A stretch of 64,000 nucleotides of DNA, taken from positions 364,502 to 428,501 of the forward strand of contig NZ_LMUK01000060.1 of NCBI RefSeq assembly GCF_009766005.1, in the 5' to 3' direction. Position 1 is the stretch's first letter, and each line of letters begins with the position of its first letter. The position numbers and the translations under genes are program-made. Below, in pieces: positions 1-8,541 of the stretch. The stretch comes from Bradyrhizobium sp. S69. Its GTDB lineage: Bacteria > Pseudomonadota > Alphaproteobacteria > Rhizobiales > Xanthobacteraceae. A model generated the notes under the pieces. It was not told the origin of the DNA. It saw nothing but the letters and a program-made list of their open reading frames with translations, and made no database searches.

Positions 1-264
1 CAAGGGTCCGTGCGCCATGCGAGGTCCGCCGGGCCGCCCCACGCGCGGGCCTCCGGGCCCTCCCAAATGTTGCGGTCCGCCGGGGCCGGGGTGTACCGGT
101 CCGCCGGGGCGCATCGCTGGCCCGGCCGGCCGCGCCGGTCCGCCCTTTGCCTCGGGCCTTCTCGGTTCTTCTGCCTGCGCGGACAGTGCGAACACCGAGA
201 CGATTGAAATCATTGGAAACAGAGCCGCAAAGCGTTTGGACGCGCGCACCGGTTGGCCTCCCAT
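1..264 (-). CDS. Secreted Gly/Pro/Arg-rich protein, N-terminal part only
   Basis: An open frame enters from the left edge of the window and starts at an ATG whose first base is 264. The 88 visible residues begin with a basic stretch (VRASKRF), a hydrophobic core (FPMISIVSVFALS) and an Ala-x-Ala-like site near residue 31, which together form a probable Sec signal peptide. What follows is almost entirely GGP, GPG and RPGGP units with few other residues, so the mature protein is disordered or collagen-like where it can be seen. The C-terminus lies outside the window and no domain can be named. The start is chosen because the signal peptide follows it. A second Met at residue 18 is possible. No strong Shine-Dalgarno is seen before either. 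Confidence 0.6.
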   Translation of the reverse strand, partial: MGGQPVRASKRFAALFPMISIVSVFALSAQAEEPRRPEAKGGPARPAGPAMRPGGPVHPGPGGPQHLGGPGGPRVGRPGGPRMAHGPL

Positions 265-474
265 CGCAGCACCAAGCTGCATCCGTTACTGTTTCAAGTT
301 CGACGAAGACCTCAACTTAATTTCCCGTAACCTGCCGCGTTGTCGATGGTTTGTCCGGGTTTCGGTCGCGCGACCCGTTGGCTCGAAAACGCTCTCTTCG
401 GTAGTCGCCAACCGGGACAAGGCAATCCGAGTCCGGCCAACGAGGGTCATGAAAATCCTGTTCCAGACCTGATC

Positions 475-1086
475 TCACGCCTTGACGGATGGCCGCTCCG
501 CGACGCGCGCAAACCAGCTCGCGATGTTGGTGTTGGCGGGATCGAGCGGCTGGCCGACCTCGCCTCCGAAATCGACCCAGCAATAGAGCAGGATATCGGC
601 GAGCGTGAAACGTTTGCCGCACAGATAGTCCTTACCCGCGATCTGGCCGTCGAGCCATTGCAGGCGGTTAGCCGCGATCATCTTGAGGCCGGGAGAGGCG
701 TCCGGCGCTACCGGTATCCGCTTTTGAAAGAATCTCAGAGCCTCGCCGAAGCGATAGCCGTTGGCGAGCGGTTCGCAGATATTGAGATCGACGCGCCGGG
801 TCCACATCCGGCACTCGGCGCGCGCTTCCGGCGTTCCGCCGATCATCGGCGGCGCCGGATATTTCTCCTCGAGATATTCACAGATCGCGGTGATCTCGGA
901 GAGGTAGCTGCCGTCGTCGAGTTCGAGCGTCGGCATCTGGCCGTGCGGATTCCGCCTCAAATGATCGGCTTCGCGATTCTCGCCCTTGCGCAGGTCGACA
1001 GCCTGCCGCGGCATGTCGATGCCCTTTTCCGCCATAAACATCCGGACGATGCGCGGGTTGGGTCCGATCGAGTCATACAGTTTCAC
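475..1086 (-). CDS. Glutathione S-transferase family protein
   Basis: The protein has 203 residues and begins at a GTG preceded by GGGGAG at good spacing. An N-terminal thioredoxin-like GST domain (about residues 1-80) carries the usual MKLYDS start, a cis-Pro segment (HGQMPTLEL) and the Glu/Ser glutathione-binding element (YLSEITAICEYL). An all-helical C-terminal domain follows (about 90-200) with the conserved FTLADI N-capping motif. It should be a soluble cytosolic enzyme conjugating or reducing small electrophiles with glutathione. The substrate cannot be told from sequence. It is separated by 82 bases from the upstream metallo-hydrolase on the same strand and may be co-transcribed with it. 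Confidence 0.9.
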   Translation of the reverse strand: MKLYDSIGPNPRIVRMFMAEKGIDMPRQAVDLRKGENREADHLRRNPHGQMPTLELDDGSYLSEITAICEYLEEKYPAPPMIGGTPEARAECRMWTRRVDLNICEPLANGYRFGEALRFFQKRIPVAPDASPGLKMIAANRLQWLDGQIAGKDYLCGKRFTLADILLYCWVDFGGEVGQPLDPANTNIASWFARVAERPSVKA

Positions 1087-1168
1087 GGTTTGCTCCCCTG
1101 TTTTTTATCGTTGTGGGACGCTTTTGAGCAGACCGCCGGGGCGTCTGTCAAACCGGTGACGACAAGAT

Positions 1169-1981
1169 TCAGCCGTCGTCGAGCTTGTTGAGGTCACGCA
1201 CCGATTGCATGATCGGCTCGAAATTCGATCGCGCGTCGAGCGCATCGAACAATTGCGCTGTGTCCGACAGCAATCCATGGGATCGCTGCAGTGCGATCCG
1301 CACATCGTCCTGCGGCGTGTCGGACAGGCGGCCATGACCCGACAGCAGGATTTTGGAATTCAGCCCCTTCAGCCGCTCCAGCGACTGGATGTAGTCGCTG
1401 ATGCTGCCCGATCCGAACACGCCGCCCATCACCCCGCCCGGCATCAGGGTGTCGGCCGCGAACAGCAGTCCCTTTTCATGGTCGAACAGGCTGATGCAGG
1501 CCGAGGTATGACCCGGCGTGTACATCACGCTGAGGCGGAAATTGCCGAGGTCGATCAGATTGCCTTCTTCCAGCCAGATATCGATATTGATCGGAACATC
1601 CGGCTCGTTGAACATCTTGCGCAGCATCGAGAAGTCGTCACGAAGCATGATCTTGTTGGCGGCCAGGCGATGCGCGGCGATGATGGTGCGGCCGCCGAAA
1701 TGATAGGCCGCGCCGATGTGATCGAGATGCTCGTGGCTGAGGATCACCATATCGATCTTGTCCGGCGGGCAGCCGACATGTTCGAGGCATTCCAGCAGCG
1801 CCGGATAATTCGAGGACAGCCCGACATCGATCATGATGGTTCGCGATTTGCCGCGCACCAGATAGGCGTTGGCGGCGCGATTCTTGAACCGCACCTGGTA
1901 GACGTCCTCGGCGGCCTGAATCAGCGAGCAGACGCTATTGTCACGGAGAACCGGAAACGGGCTCGGTCTGTGCTCGCTCAT
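1169..1981 (-). CDS. MBL-fold metallo-hydrolase
   Basis: This 270-residue protein has the metallo-beta-lactamase signature HEHLDH at residues 83-88. A later metal-binding His sits in TPGHT, the bridging Asp in FAADT and the terminal His in SGHG. The spacing suits a binuclear zinc hydrolase of the glyoxalase II/lactonase type. The C-terminal 70 residues are helical, as in lactonase-like members. No signal peptide is seen. Its start overlaps the stop of the upstream cyclic-nucleotide-binding gene by four bases (ATGA), so the two are translationally coupled and probably act in one process. The substrate is unknown. Confidence 0.9.
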   Translation of the reverse strand: MSEHRPSPFPVLRDNSVCSLIQAAEDVYQVRFKNRAANAYLVRGKSRTIMIDVGLSSNYPALLECLEHVGCPPDKIDMVILSHEHLDHIGAAYHFGGRTIIAAHRLAANKIMLRDDFSMLRKMFNEPDVPINIDIWLEEGNLIDLGNFRLSVMYTPGHTSACISLFDHEKGLLFAADTLMPGGVMGGVFGSGSISDYIQSLERLKGLNSKILLSGHGRLSDTPQDDVRIALQRSHGLLSDTAQLFDALDARSNFEPIMQSVRDLNKLDDG

Positions 1982-2349
1982 GGGGTGGCGGCCCGGAAGG
2001 TGAGGGCGTTGGAGGCCCGCAGCCGCTTGCTCAGCGCATCCATCACCATCAGCGCGAAGGCCGGCTGCTGACTGACCAGGTAGACGAAGCGGGCGTGATT
2101 GATCCGCATCACGCGGGTGCCGGGGGCGGCGGCTATCGCGGTGGCCGAACGGGCCGAGCCATCGATCACCGCCATTTCGCCGAAGAACTCACCCTTGCCG
2201 AGCGTCACGATCACGGTCTTGCTGGCGCCGTTTTGCTTGACGATGTCGATCCTGCCGTCGAGCACGACGAACAGCTCGCGGCCGGTCGAGCCCTCCTCGA
2301 AAATGACGTCGCCCACCGCAAATTCGTTGATGCACTTTTCGATCGTCAT
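1978..2349 (-). CDS. Cyclic nucleotide-binding domain protein without DNA-binding domain
   Basis: From the ATG at 2349 the protein has 123 residues, essentially one cNMP-binding beta-barrel. The phosphate-binding cassette is clear: FGEMA at about residues 56-60 followed by RSATA at 67-71. The usual C-terminal helix-turn-helix of Crp/Fnr regulators is absent, leaving only a short helical tail. This start is preferred over an upstream one because GCAGGGGG lies just before it. It probably senses cAMP or cGMP and acts through a partner, most simply the metallo-hydrolase encoded in the overlapping next gene. A class III adenylate cyclase is encoded about 12 kb away, but a link is only inference. 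Confidence 0.85.
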   Translation of the reverse strand: MTIEKCINEFAVGDVIFEEGSTGRELFVVLDGRIDIVKQNGASKTVIVTLGKGEFFGEMAVIDGSARSATAIAAAPGTRVMRINHARFVYLVSQQPAFALMVMDALSKRLRASNALTFRAATP

Positions 2350-2569
2350 GGCGCCCCCTGCCTTCTGGCTGGTCGGTCGGGCCATGCTATCGCGTTTTCA
2401 GGCCAAGTGGCAGCCGGTTCGGGTGCGGCAAACGCGCCGCAACAACAACTTGGCGGCGCAAGAAAGGTGGGCCGGACGACTTCCTAAAATTTCCGTAAGC
2501 CGATGGCCGGTAACGATTTCGCAAGCAATGAAAGTTACCAAAAGGTCAACCCATTGTGGAGACTTAGCC

Positions 2570-3595
2570 GTGAGCGAACAAGCCGAGCAGACGAGCGCTG
2601 AATCCGGTTCTTCCGGGGCCGAGCCGATCGTTGCCCATTCTTCGGATGTTTCAAGCGAGCCCACCGCGATATCGGCGGAAGCGCCTGTCGAGGTGGAGTC
2701 TCCAGCTTTGGTACCTGAACAAGGCGCTGGCGAAGCTCCGGAAGTGAGCGTTCCCAAGGTCGAGGCTCCCAGGGTTGAGGCCTTCAAGGCCGAGTCCTTC
2801 AAGGCAGAGGCTTCCAAATCAGAACCGCGCGTGCCCGGCAACGTCATGATCATGTCGTCCGCCAACCGCGGCTGGGACCATGAAGAGACCGGCCCGGCGC
2901 AAGACTCCGAACCAAGCCAGAGCATGTTCGGCAAGCGCCGGCTTTCGGCGCTCGCCGCCGTGGTGGCGCTGGCCGCGATCGCGGGTGCAATTGGCGGCGC
3001 CATGGCGACCGCGGGCCTTCAGCAGTTCGCCGGTCACGACACAGCGCTTGCCGCCAACGCCATGCCCTCCACCAATGCCGCTTTCGATGCGACGGTGGCG
3101 CGGATCGACGCCGACATCGCAGCACTCAAGGCGAGCGTCGAACACACCTCGAAAGTCGGTCTGGCGCAGTTCGGCAAGACCAATGACCGCCTCGACAAGG
3201 TCGAGAAGGCCGAGCTTGAACCGTTGGCGAAACTCGCCAAGCTCTCCGAGCAGGTCGAAAAGCTTCACGCCACGCCGCCAACTCCGGTCGCGGCCGCGGC
3301 ACCCCCGCCGGCGGCCCCGAAGGAAGTGACCGGTTCGATTACGCCGCCGGGGAACGCCGCAGCGACCGGGCCGAAGGTCGCGGACGTCAAGATGGAGGTC
3401 GGCCGCTTGCCGACCATCGACGGCTGGATCCTGCGCGACGTCGCCAATGGCGGCGCGCTGATCGAGGGACGGCAAGGCATCTTCGAAGTCTATGCCGGCG
3501 ATCTGGTGCCGGGCCTCGGCCGCATCGATGCGGTGCGGCGCCAGGATGGCCATTGGGTAGTGGTCACCAGCAGGGGCCTGGTCGTTGCCCGCTAG
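2570..3595 (+). CDS. Single-pass membrane protein with acidic N-terminus and coiled coil
   Basis: A GTG start at 2570 with GGAGA eight bases upstream gives 341 residues. Residues 1-120 are acidic and low in complexity, with repeated EA, VE and KAE units such as VEAPRVEAFKAESFKAE, and are probably cytoplasmic and disordered. One transmembrane helix follows at about 125-147 (LSALAAVVALAAIAGAIGG), then a coiled-coil segment, a Pro/Ala linker and a compact C-terminal domain of about 60 residues (GWILRDV to GLVVAR). That last domain is of a type I recall from many hypothetical proteins of Rhizobiales. An ATG at 2528 in the same frame is possible but has no ribosome site. Function unknown. A terminator follows. 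Confidence 0.75.
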   Translation: MSEQAEQTSAESGSSGAEPIVAHSSDVSSEPTAISAEAPVEVESPALVPEQGAGEAPEVSVPKVEAPRVEAFKAESFKAEASKSEPRVPGNVMIMSSANRGWDHEETGPAQDSEPSQSMFGKRRLSALAAVVALAAIAGAIGGAMATAGLQQFAGHDTALAANAMPSTNAAFDATVARIDADIAALKASVEHTSKVGLAQFGKTNDRLDKVEKAELEPLAKLAKLSEQVEKLHATPPTPVAAAAPPPAAPKEVTGSITPPGNAAATGPKVADVKMEVGRLPTIDGWILRDVANGGALIEGRQGIFEVYAGDLVPGLGRIDAVRRQDGHWVVVTSRGLVVAR

Positions 3596-3630
3596 GCTGC
3601 GATCGCCGCGATTAAACAGGCTATAGTTGC

Positions 3631-3664
3631 GAAAGCGCTTCACTGTCATGTGAGGCGCTTTTTC
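3631..3664 (+). terminator. Rho-independent terminator
   Basis: Thirty-five bases after the stop of the membrane protein gene, AAAGCGC and CAC pair with GTG and GGCGCTTT around a TGTCAT loop, followed by a T-run. It fits the end of the upstream plus-strand gene. Confidence 0.75.
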
Positions 3665-3745
3665 GCATTTCGGGCTACCACACTATCGCCCACACCGGGT
3701 GCGACACGCCTTGAATAAGCGTCAGGATACGGTGTTAGTCTGGAT

Positions 3746-5320
3746 ATGAGTCACGGCTTGCGATTTCTTGTACCATTGCTGGCGCTTTGTGGTGCGTGGC
3801 ACGCGGTGCAGGGCGCGCCGCTGGAGCGCGGCACCGCGATCACCGATCCGCTGGCGTTGCGCGAACTCGATCGCGGCAGGTTCGGTCTTGGCCGCATCCT
3901 GATGCCCGATCGATCAGCCGATACGTCGATCGTGGACGGCGAGTTGTTTGCCTTGCCGTCGATGGCGCCGGTCCGCAGCGCGATCGATGCCGAGTTCGAC
4001 CGCTACGTCGCAAGTCACAAGGCCGATCATCCGGGTGAGAGCATCGGCGTTGCTGACACCAACGACTTTCAACTGTTCGATCGCGCGCAGCTTTATTCCG
4101 ACGAGTCGCGCTTCGTGCTGTCGGGCATCGTCAACCGGATGGACCGCGCCTATGTGGCGCCGGAGACCTGCGGCGAAATCCGGCTGATCTACCGCCTGAT
4201 CCCGACCAAATCGGCGCAAGCCACCGACAGCCTGGCCTCGCCGCGCTTGCCGATGACGCTCAATGTCGTGCTCAAGGCGAAAGGCGATCACGCGGTCGCA
4301 GTCAATGGCGCGGCGGTCACCTGCGCCGAAGTGGCGCGGCGATGGCTCGCGGCGGGTGACTTGCCGCTGACCGGTGCTGTACTTGCGGAAAAACTGGCCG
4401 CGCCGGAGGGGCCGCTCGATCTGGTTGCGCCGCAAAATATCGACCGCATCGAAACCAACATCCAGATTGTCCATGCGCTGAAATCGCCGACCCGCGATTT
4501 CCGCACCGACTATCTCTTGAAGGTGTTCGATTATAATGCGCAAAACCACGCGTTCGAGGAAACGCCGCTCGAGAACCAGATCGATCGCGCGCGTCTCTTG
4601 GCCGACCGTAAGCTGGCGCGCGCCTTCAAGGCGTGGTTGCTCGATCCGCAGCATTTCACCGAACTCGATCGCGGCACGCTTGTGATCCCGCCCGAATATC
4701 TCGCCACCGGCGCGATTGCCGCCACACCGGTCGGATTTTCGGCCTCCAACCTGCAGCCCGAATTTGGCCTGGTGCAGGGCGATGCCGCCAAGATCGACCC
4801 GAAGATCGATCCGGTCTTCAGCAATGACGATGTCGTCACGGCCCTGAAAAAGGCCGCCGAGCGTGGCGGCCCGTTGCAGAACATCCGCTCGCTGGCGGGC
4901 TTTGAACGCCGGCTCAACGACGTGACCTGCGCGGGTTGCCATCAGACCCGCGGCATCGGCGGCTTTCATTTTCCTGGCGTCGACTGGCTGGCGCCCAACC
5001 CTTCCAATGCCAATATCGTGCCGGCGTCGCCGCATTTCTTTGGTGACCAGGCCCGGCGTCGCGATATCCTGATGGCGTTGCGCGACGGCAAGACGCCGGA
5101 TTATTCCCGCGGCTTCTCCAGCCGCCCACAATTGCGCGGCAGCTCCGAACTCGCCGGCACCGAATATGACGACGGCTGGGGCGCGCATTGCTATGCGCCG
5201 CATGCCGGCGCCGCCGACAACGACCGCAGTTTTAGATCATGGACCTGCGCCAAAGGACTGGCGTGCCAGGTCGTCGACAAGGCTTCGCGGATGGGGATGT
5301 GCTTCGTCAAAACCCGCTAG
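3746..5320 (+). CDS. Secreted protein with one c-type haem motif
   Basis: The 524-residue protein starts with a signal peptide (MSHGLRFLVPLLALCGAWHA) and is therefore exported. A single haem c attachment motif CAGCH lies at residues 395-399, late in the chain, followed by FHFPG and a loop rich in Asp, Gly and His. The first 380 residues have no recognisable domain but are well ordered in composition. The C-terminal 60 residues hold several Cys, which may form disulfides. It resembles periplasmic cytochrome-like proteins in which a short haem segment is embedded in a larger unknown domain. It stands alone between a terminator and the next gene, and function is not known. The nearest downstream gene is an FAD monooxygenase about 100 bases away. 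Confidence 0.75.
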   Translation: MSHGLRFLVPLLALCGAWHAVQGAPLERGTAITDPLALRELDRGRFGLGRILMPDRSADTSIVDGELFALPSMAPVRSAIDAEFDRYVASHKADHPGESIGVADTNDFQLFDRAQLYSDESRFVLSGIVNRMDRAYVAPETCGEIRLIYRLIPTKSAQATDSLASPRLPMTLNVVLKAKGDHAVAVNGAAVTCAEVARRWLAAGDLPLTGAVLAEKLAAPEGPLDLVAPQNIDRIETNIQIVHALKSPTRDFRTDYLLKVFDYNAQNHAFEETPLENQIDRARLLADRKLARAFKAWLLDPQHFTELDRGTLVIPPEYLATGAIAATPVGFSASNLQPEFGLVQGDAAKIDPKIDPVFSNDDVVTALKKAAERGGPLQNIRSLAGFERRLNDVTCAGCHQTRGIGGFHFPGVDWLAPNPSNANIVPASPHFFGDQARRRDILMALRDGKTPDYSRGFSSRPQLRGSSELAGTEYDDGWGAHCYAPHAGAADNDRSFRSWTCAKGLACQVVDKASRMGMCFVKTR

Positions 5321-5422
5321 AAATGGGTGCTGCCTACAGCCTCGAGATTGACAGTAGACTGATCAATCTGTTTCATCCGCCCAACGATCTGGATCGCCCA
5401 ACGCGGCGTGCGGGAAGGAAAC

Positions 5423-6658
5423 ATGGACGATATCGTCATCGTCGGCGGTGGCGTTGGCGGGCTGACGCTCGGGCTCGCGCTGCACGCGGCCGGAATTCCC
5501 TGCCGGATCTTCGAGTCGGTGGCCGAAATCAGGCCGATCGGCGTCGGCATCAATCTGCTGCCGCATGCCAGCAAGGAACTTGCAGCGCTCGGGCTGGAAC
5601 AGGCGCTGTCGCGGATTGCGATCGAGACCAGCGACGCGACCTTCTTCAATCGCTTCGGCCAACTGATTTATCAGGAGCCGCTCGGACGGGCGGCGGGGTA
5701 CGCGCACCCGCAATTCTCGATCCATCGCGGCGATCTGCAGATGGCGTTGCTCGATGCATTTCGCGCCCGCGCGGGTGGCGACCGGTTCTTGACCGGCCAT
5801 CATTGCACCGGCGTCGAGCAGGACGCTTGCGGCGTCAGCGTGCATTTTTCCGATCGTCCGGACGGCGACAACCGGTGCACGGTACGCGGCCGCGTCGCGA
5901 TCGCCTGCGACGGCATCAATTCGGCGATCCGCAAGCAGTTTTTCCCGGACGAAGGTGAGCCGCGCTATTCCGGCATCAACATGTGGCGCGGCGTGACGCG
6001 ATGGAAACCGATATTGTCGGGCGCCAGCATGGTGCGGGCGGGGTGGATGTCGCACGGCAAGATGGTGATCTATCCGATCCGTCCCGCCGCTGCCGACGGA
6101 TTGCAGCTCGTCAACTGGGTCGCGGAAATAGAGACGCCGGTTTATCGCAAGCGTGACTGGAACCGGCCCGGCTCGATCGACGATTTCATCGGCGCCTTCG
6201 CCGATTGGCACTTCGATTGGCTCGATGTCCCGGCGCTGATTCGTGGCGCCGACAGCGTGCTGGAATTTCCGATGGTGGATCAGGACCCGTTGCCACGCTG
6301 GAGTTTCGATCGGGTGACGTTGCTGGGCGATGCCGCGCATCCGATGGTGCCGCGCGGTTCCAATGGTGCCGGCCAGGCCATTCTCGACGCGCGGGCGTTG
6401 ACCTCGGCGCTGCTCGAGAATGCCGATCCGGCTGCGGCGCTCGCGGTCTACGAGAGGCAGCGTCTCGAAGCCACCACGCGCATCGTGCTGACCAACCGCA
6501 GCAACCCGCCCGACGCCATCCTGCGCGAGGTGTTCGAGCGCACCCGCGATCGTCCGTTCGCGGCGATTGAGGATGTTATCAGCCGCGATGAGCTGGTCGG
6601 GTTGTCGGAAGCCTACAAGCGGATCGCCGGTTATTCGAAGGATGCGTTGCGCGGGTAG
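5423..6658 (+). CDS. FAD-dependent aromatic-type monooxygenase
   Basis: The start at 5423 is preceded by GGGAAGG and gives 411 residues. The protein is a group A flavoprotein hydroxylase of the salicylate/6-hydroxynicotinate hydroxylase type. The N-terminal GGGVGGLTLGLAL is the Rossmann FAD-binding motif, ACDGINSAIR the DG motif, and LLGDAAHPMVPRGSNGAG the GD motif near residue 305-325. It probably uses NAD(P)H and oxygen to hydroxylate a small aromatic or heteroaromatic acid. The next gene downstream encodes an importer of the aromatic acid:proton symporter type, which supports this reading. The exact substrate is not visible. A palindromic repeat separates the two genes. Confidence 0.85.
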   Translation: MDDIVIVGGGVGGLTLGLALHAAGIPCRIFESVAEIRPIGVGINLLPHASKELAALGLEQALSRIAIETSDATFFNRFGQLIYQEPLGRAAGYAHPQFSIHRGDLQMALLDAFRARAGGDRFLTGHHCTGVEQDACGVSVHFSDRPDGDNRCTVRGRVAIACDGINSAIRKQFFPDEGEPRYSGINMWRGVTRWKPILSGASMVRAGWMSHGKMVIYPIRPAAADGLQLVNWVAEIETPVYRKRDWNRPGSIDDFIGAFADWHFDWLDVPALIRGADSVLEFPMVDQDPLPRWSFDRVTLLGDAAHPMVPRGSNGAGQAILDARALTSALLENADPAAALAVYERQRLEATTRIVLTNRSNPPDAILREVFERTRDRPFAAIEDVISRDELVGLSEAYKRIAGYSKDALRG

Positions 6659-6669
6659 TGCGTAAGGAT

Positions 6670-6752
6670 CGTCATTGCGAGCGCAGCGAAGCAATCCAGT
6701 GCCGCAAGCGAAGAACTGGATTGCTTCGTCGCAAGGGCTCCTCGCAATGACG
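6670..6752. repeat. Palindromic intergenic repeat, family A
   Basis: Inverted arms begin CGTCATTGCGAGCG and end CTCGCAATGACG, with internal arms GAAGCAATCCAG and CTGGATTGCTTC. The same unit recurs at 8454, 28840 and 42664 in this window. Confidence 0.9.
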
Positions 6753-6825
6753 AACATAGAAAACCAACAGCGTCAAGGAAGCCGGGCTGACAAGACTCGC
6801 GCGGTGACGTTTCCGGGGAAACAAG

Positions 6826-8238
6826 ATGGCCATTTCGAACTCTCAAAGCAGCACGGCGCCTGTCGATGTCGTTGAATTCATCGATCAACAGCCGGTTGGC
6901 GGATTCCAGATAAAATTGCTGCTGCTTTGCGCGGCGGTGTTGTTTCTCGACGGCTTTGACACCCAGGCGATCGGTTATGTCGCCCCGGCGCTCGCCGGTG
7001 AATGGGGCCTGACCAAGGCGGCCCTTGGCCCGGTGTTCAGCGCGGGCTTGTTCGGGCTGATGATCGGCGCGCTGTTGTTCGGGCCGCTGGCCGATCGCAT
7101 CGGACGCCGCAAGATTATTATTTTCTCGACCCTGGCGTTCGGCATCGGCACGTTCGCGACCGCCTTTATCGGCGACGTCCATTCGCTGCTCGCGATCCGG
7201 TTTCTGACCGGGCTCGGCCTCGGTGGCGCGATGCCGAATGCGATTGCGATGACGTCCGAATTCAATCCGCGTCGTCGCCGCGCGACCATGGTGATGATGA
7301 TGTTCTGCGGTTTTTCGGTGGGGGCGGCGCTTGGCGGCTTGCTTGCGGCCGCGCTCATTCCGCTATTTGGCTGGCGCTCGGTCTTTGTCGTCGGCGGCGC
7401 CGTGCCGCTGTTGCTGGTGCCGATCCTGGCGCAGCGCCTGCCGGAATCGGTCCGGTTCCTGGTGCTCAGGGGACGCGCGCCGCAGCGGGTCGCGCAATTG
7501 CTCGGATCGATCGGCCCGAAGGCGTCATTCGCGCCGGGGACACGGTTCGTCGTGCATGAGCCGGAACTGACGGGGATTCCGGTATTACATCTATTTCGAG
7601 ATGGACGAACCCTGGTCACGCTGCTGCTGTGGGTGGTGTTCTTCATGAGCCTGCTCGACCTTTATTTCCTGTCGAACTGGCTGCCGACGGTTCTCAATGA
7701 CCTCGGCGCGTCGGTGTCGGAAGCGGCGGTGATCGGCTCGATGCTGCAGGTCGGCGGCATTGTCGGAACGTTCGCGCTCGGCAGCATCATCGACCGCTTC
7801 TCGTTTCGCGCGCTGGCGCTGGTCTATTTCATCGCCGTGTTTGCCATCGGTGCGATCGGCCATCTCGGACATTCCGCTGTTTTGGTCACGCTGGCGATCT
7901 TCGTTGCCGGATTGTGTATCGTCGGCGGCCAGATCGCGGCGAATGCGCTGGCCGCGGCGTTCTATCCGACCGCGGTCAGGGCGACCGGGGTCGGCTGGGC
8001 GCTTGGCATCGGCCGGATCGGCTCGATCGTCGGACCGCTGGTCGGCGGCGCCCTGTTGAGCATGAAATGGAGCGCCGCGGAGGTTTTCATGACGGCGGCT
8101 TGTGCCGCGCTCTGCGCCGCATTGGCGGCGTTTTCCCTGAGCCGGCTGACGGGCATCGGCGGCCATGGCGGCGCTGCGCCGGATTCATCGGCGGCGTTCG
8201 AAGCGGCGTTGCGTCCATCGACGACGGCTGGCCTGTAG
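6826..8238 (+). CDS. MFS transporter, aromatic acid:H+ symporter type
   Basis: This 470-residue inner-membrane protein has about twelve hydrophobic segments. It shows the AAHS family signature LDGFDTQAIGYVAPAL in helix 1, with the Asp residue needed for proton coupling, and the loop 2-3 motif GPLADRIGRRK. It resembles PcaK/BenK-type carriers that import 4-hydroxybenzoate, benzoate or related acids. The start is an ATG preceded by GGGGAAA. Its position just after an FAD-dependent aromatic hydroxylase suggests the two handle the same compound. The specific substrate is inferred only from family and context. Confidence 0.9.
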   Translation: MAISNSQSSTAPVDVVEFIDQQPVGGFQIKLLLLCAAVLFLDGFDTQAIGYVAPALAGEWGLTKAALGPVFSAGLFGLMIGALLFGPLADRIGRRKIIIFSTLAFGIGTFATAFIGDVHSLLAIRFLTGLGLGGAMPNAIAMTSEFNPRRRRATMVMMMFCGFSVGAALGGLLAAALIPLFGWRSVFVVGGAVPLLLVPILAQRLPESVRFLVLRGRAPQRVAQLLGSIGPKASFAPGTRFVVHEPELTGIPVLHLFRDGRTLVTLLLWVVFFMSLLDLYFLSNWLPTVLNDLGASVSEAAVIGSMLQVGGIVGTFALGSIIDRFSFRALALVYFIAVFAIGAIGHLGHSAVLVTLAIFVAGLCIVGGQIAANALAAAFYPTAVRATGVGWALGIGRIGSIVGPLVGGALLSMKWSAAEVFMTAACAALCAALAAFSLSRLTGIGGHGGAAPDSSAAFEAALRPSTTAGL

Positions 8239-8286
8239 GGTAGTCTTCGATCAGGTGGAACCAACGAACAGGCCGGGAGGCGGGCG

Positions 8287-8448
8287 ATGGGCGAGGCTAA
8301 TGAGGACAAGGCACGCAACCGCGAGATCGCCGAGAACGAAGCCCAACGGCAAACCGTCAGCGCGATCCGGGTCTCGACATGGGCGATCGCGGTCGCCGTC
8401 GTCATCGGCCTCGCCGCCGTCGGCTGGGTGCTGCTGCACAACAACTAG
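8287..8448 (+). CDS. Small single-pass membrane protein (53 aa)
   Basis: A short frame starts at an ATG preceded by GGGAGGCGGGCG, a strong ribosome site, and encodes 53 residues. The first 28 are highly charged (EANEDKARNREIAENEAQRQ). They are followed by one transmembrane helix (TWAIAVAVVIGLAAVGWVLL) and a short HNN tail. It lies 48 bases after the MFS gene on the same strand and may be part of the same transcript. The amphipathic charged head and clean single helix argue for a real gene. Function unknown. A second small membrane protein of similar design is encoded at 50064. Confidence 0.7.
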   Translation: MGEANEDKARNREIAENEAQRQTVSAIRVSTWAIAVAVVIGLAAVGWVLLHNN

Positions 8449-8453
8449 AAGCT

Positions 8454-8533
8454 GTCATTGCGAGCGCAAGCGAAGCAATCCAGGGTCACGGAAAGAACTG
8501 GATTGCTTCGTCGCAAGAGCTCCTTGCAATGAC
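8454..8533. repeat. Palindromic intergenic repeat, family A
   Basis: Outer arms GTCATTGCGAG and CTTGCAATGAC with inner arms AAGCAATCCAG and CTGGATTGCTT. It lies between the convergent ends of the small membrane protein gene and the CoA-transferase gene. Confidence 0.9.
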
Positions 8534-8541
8534 GGATGTGC

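Noticed and set aside
17..472. Plus-strand proline-rich protein at the left edge
   Set aside because: The opposite strand has a signal peptide followed by GGP repeats and is the better gene. The plus-strand frame is its mirror and continues into unrelated sequence.
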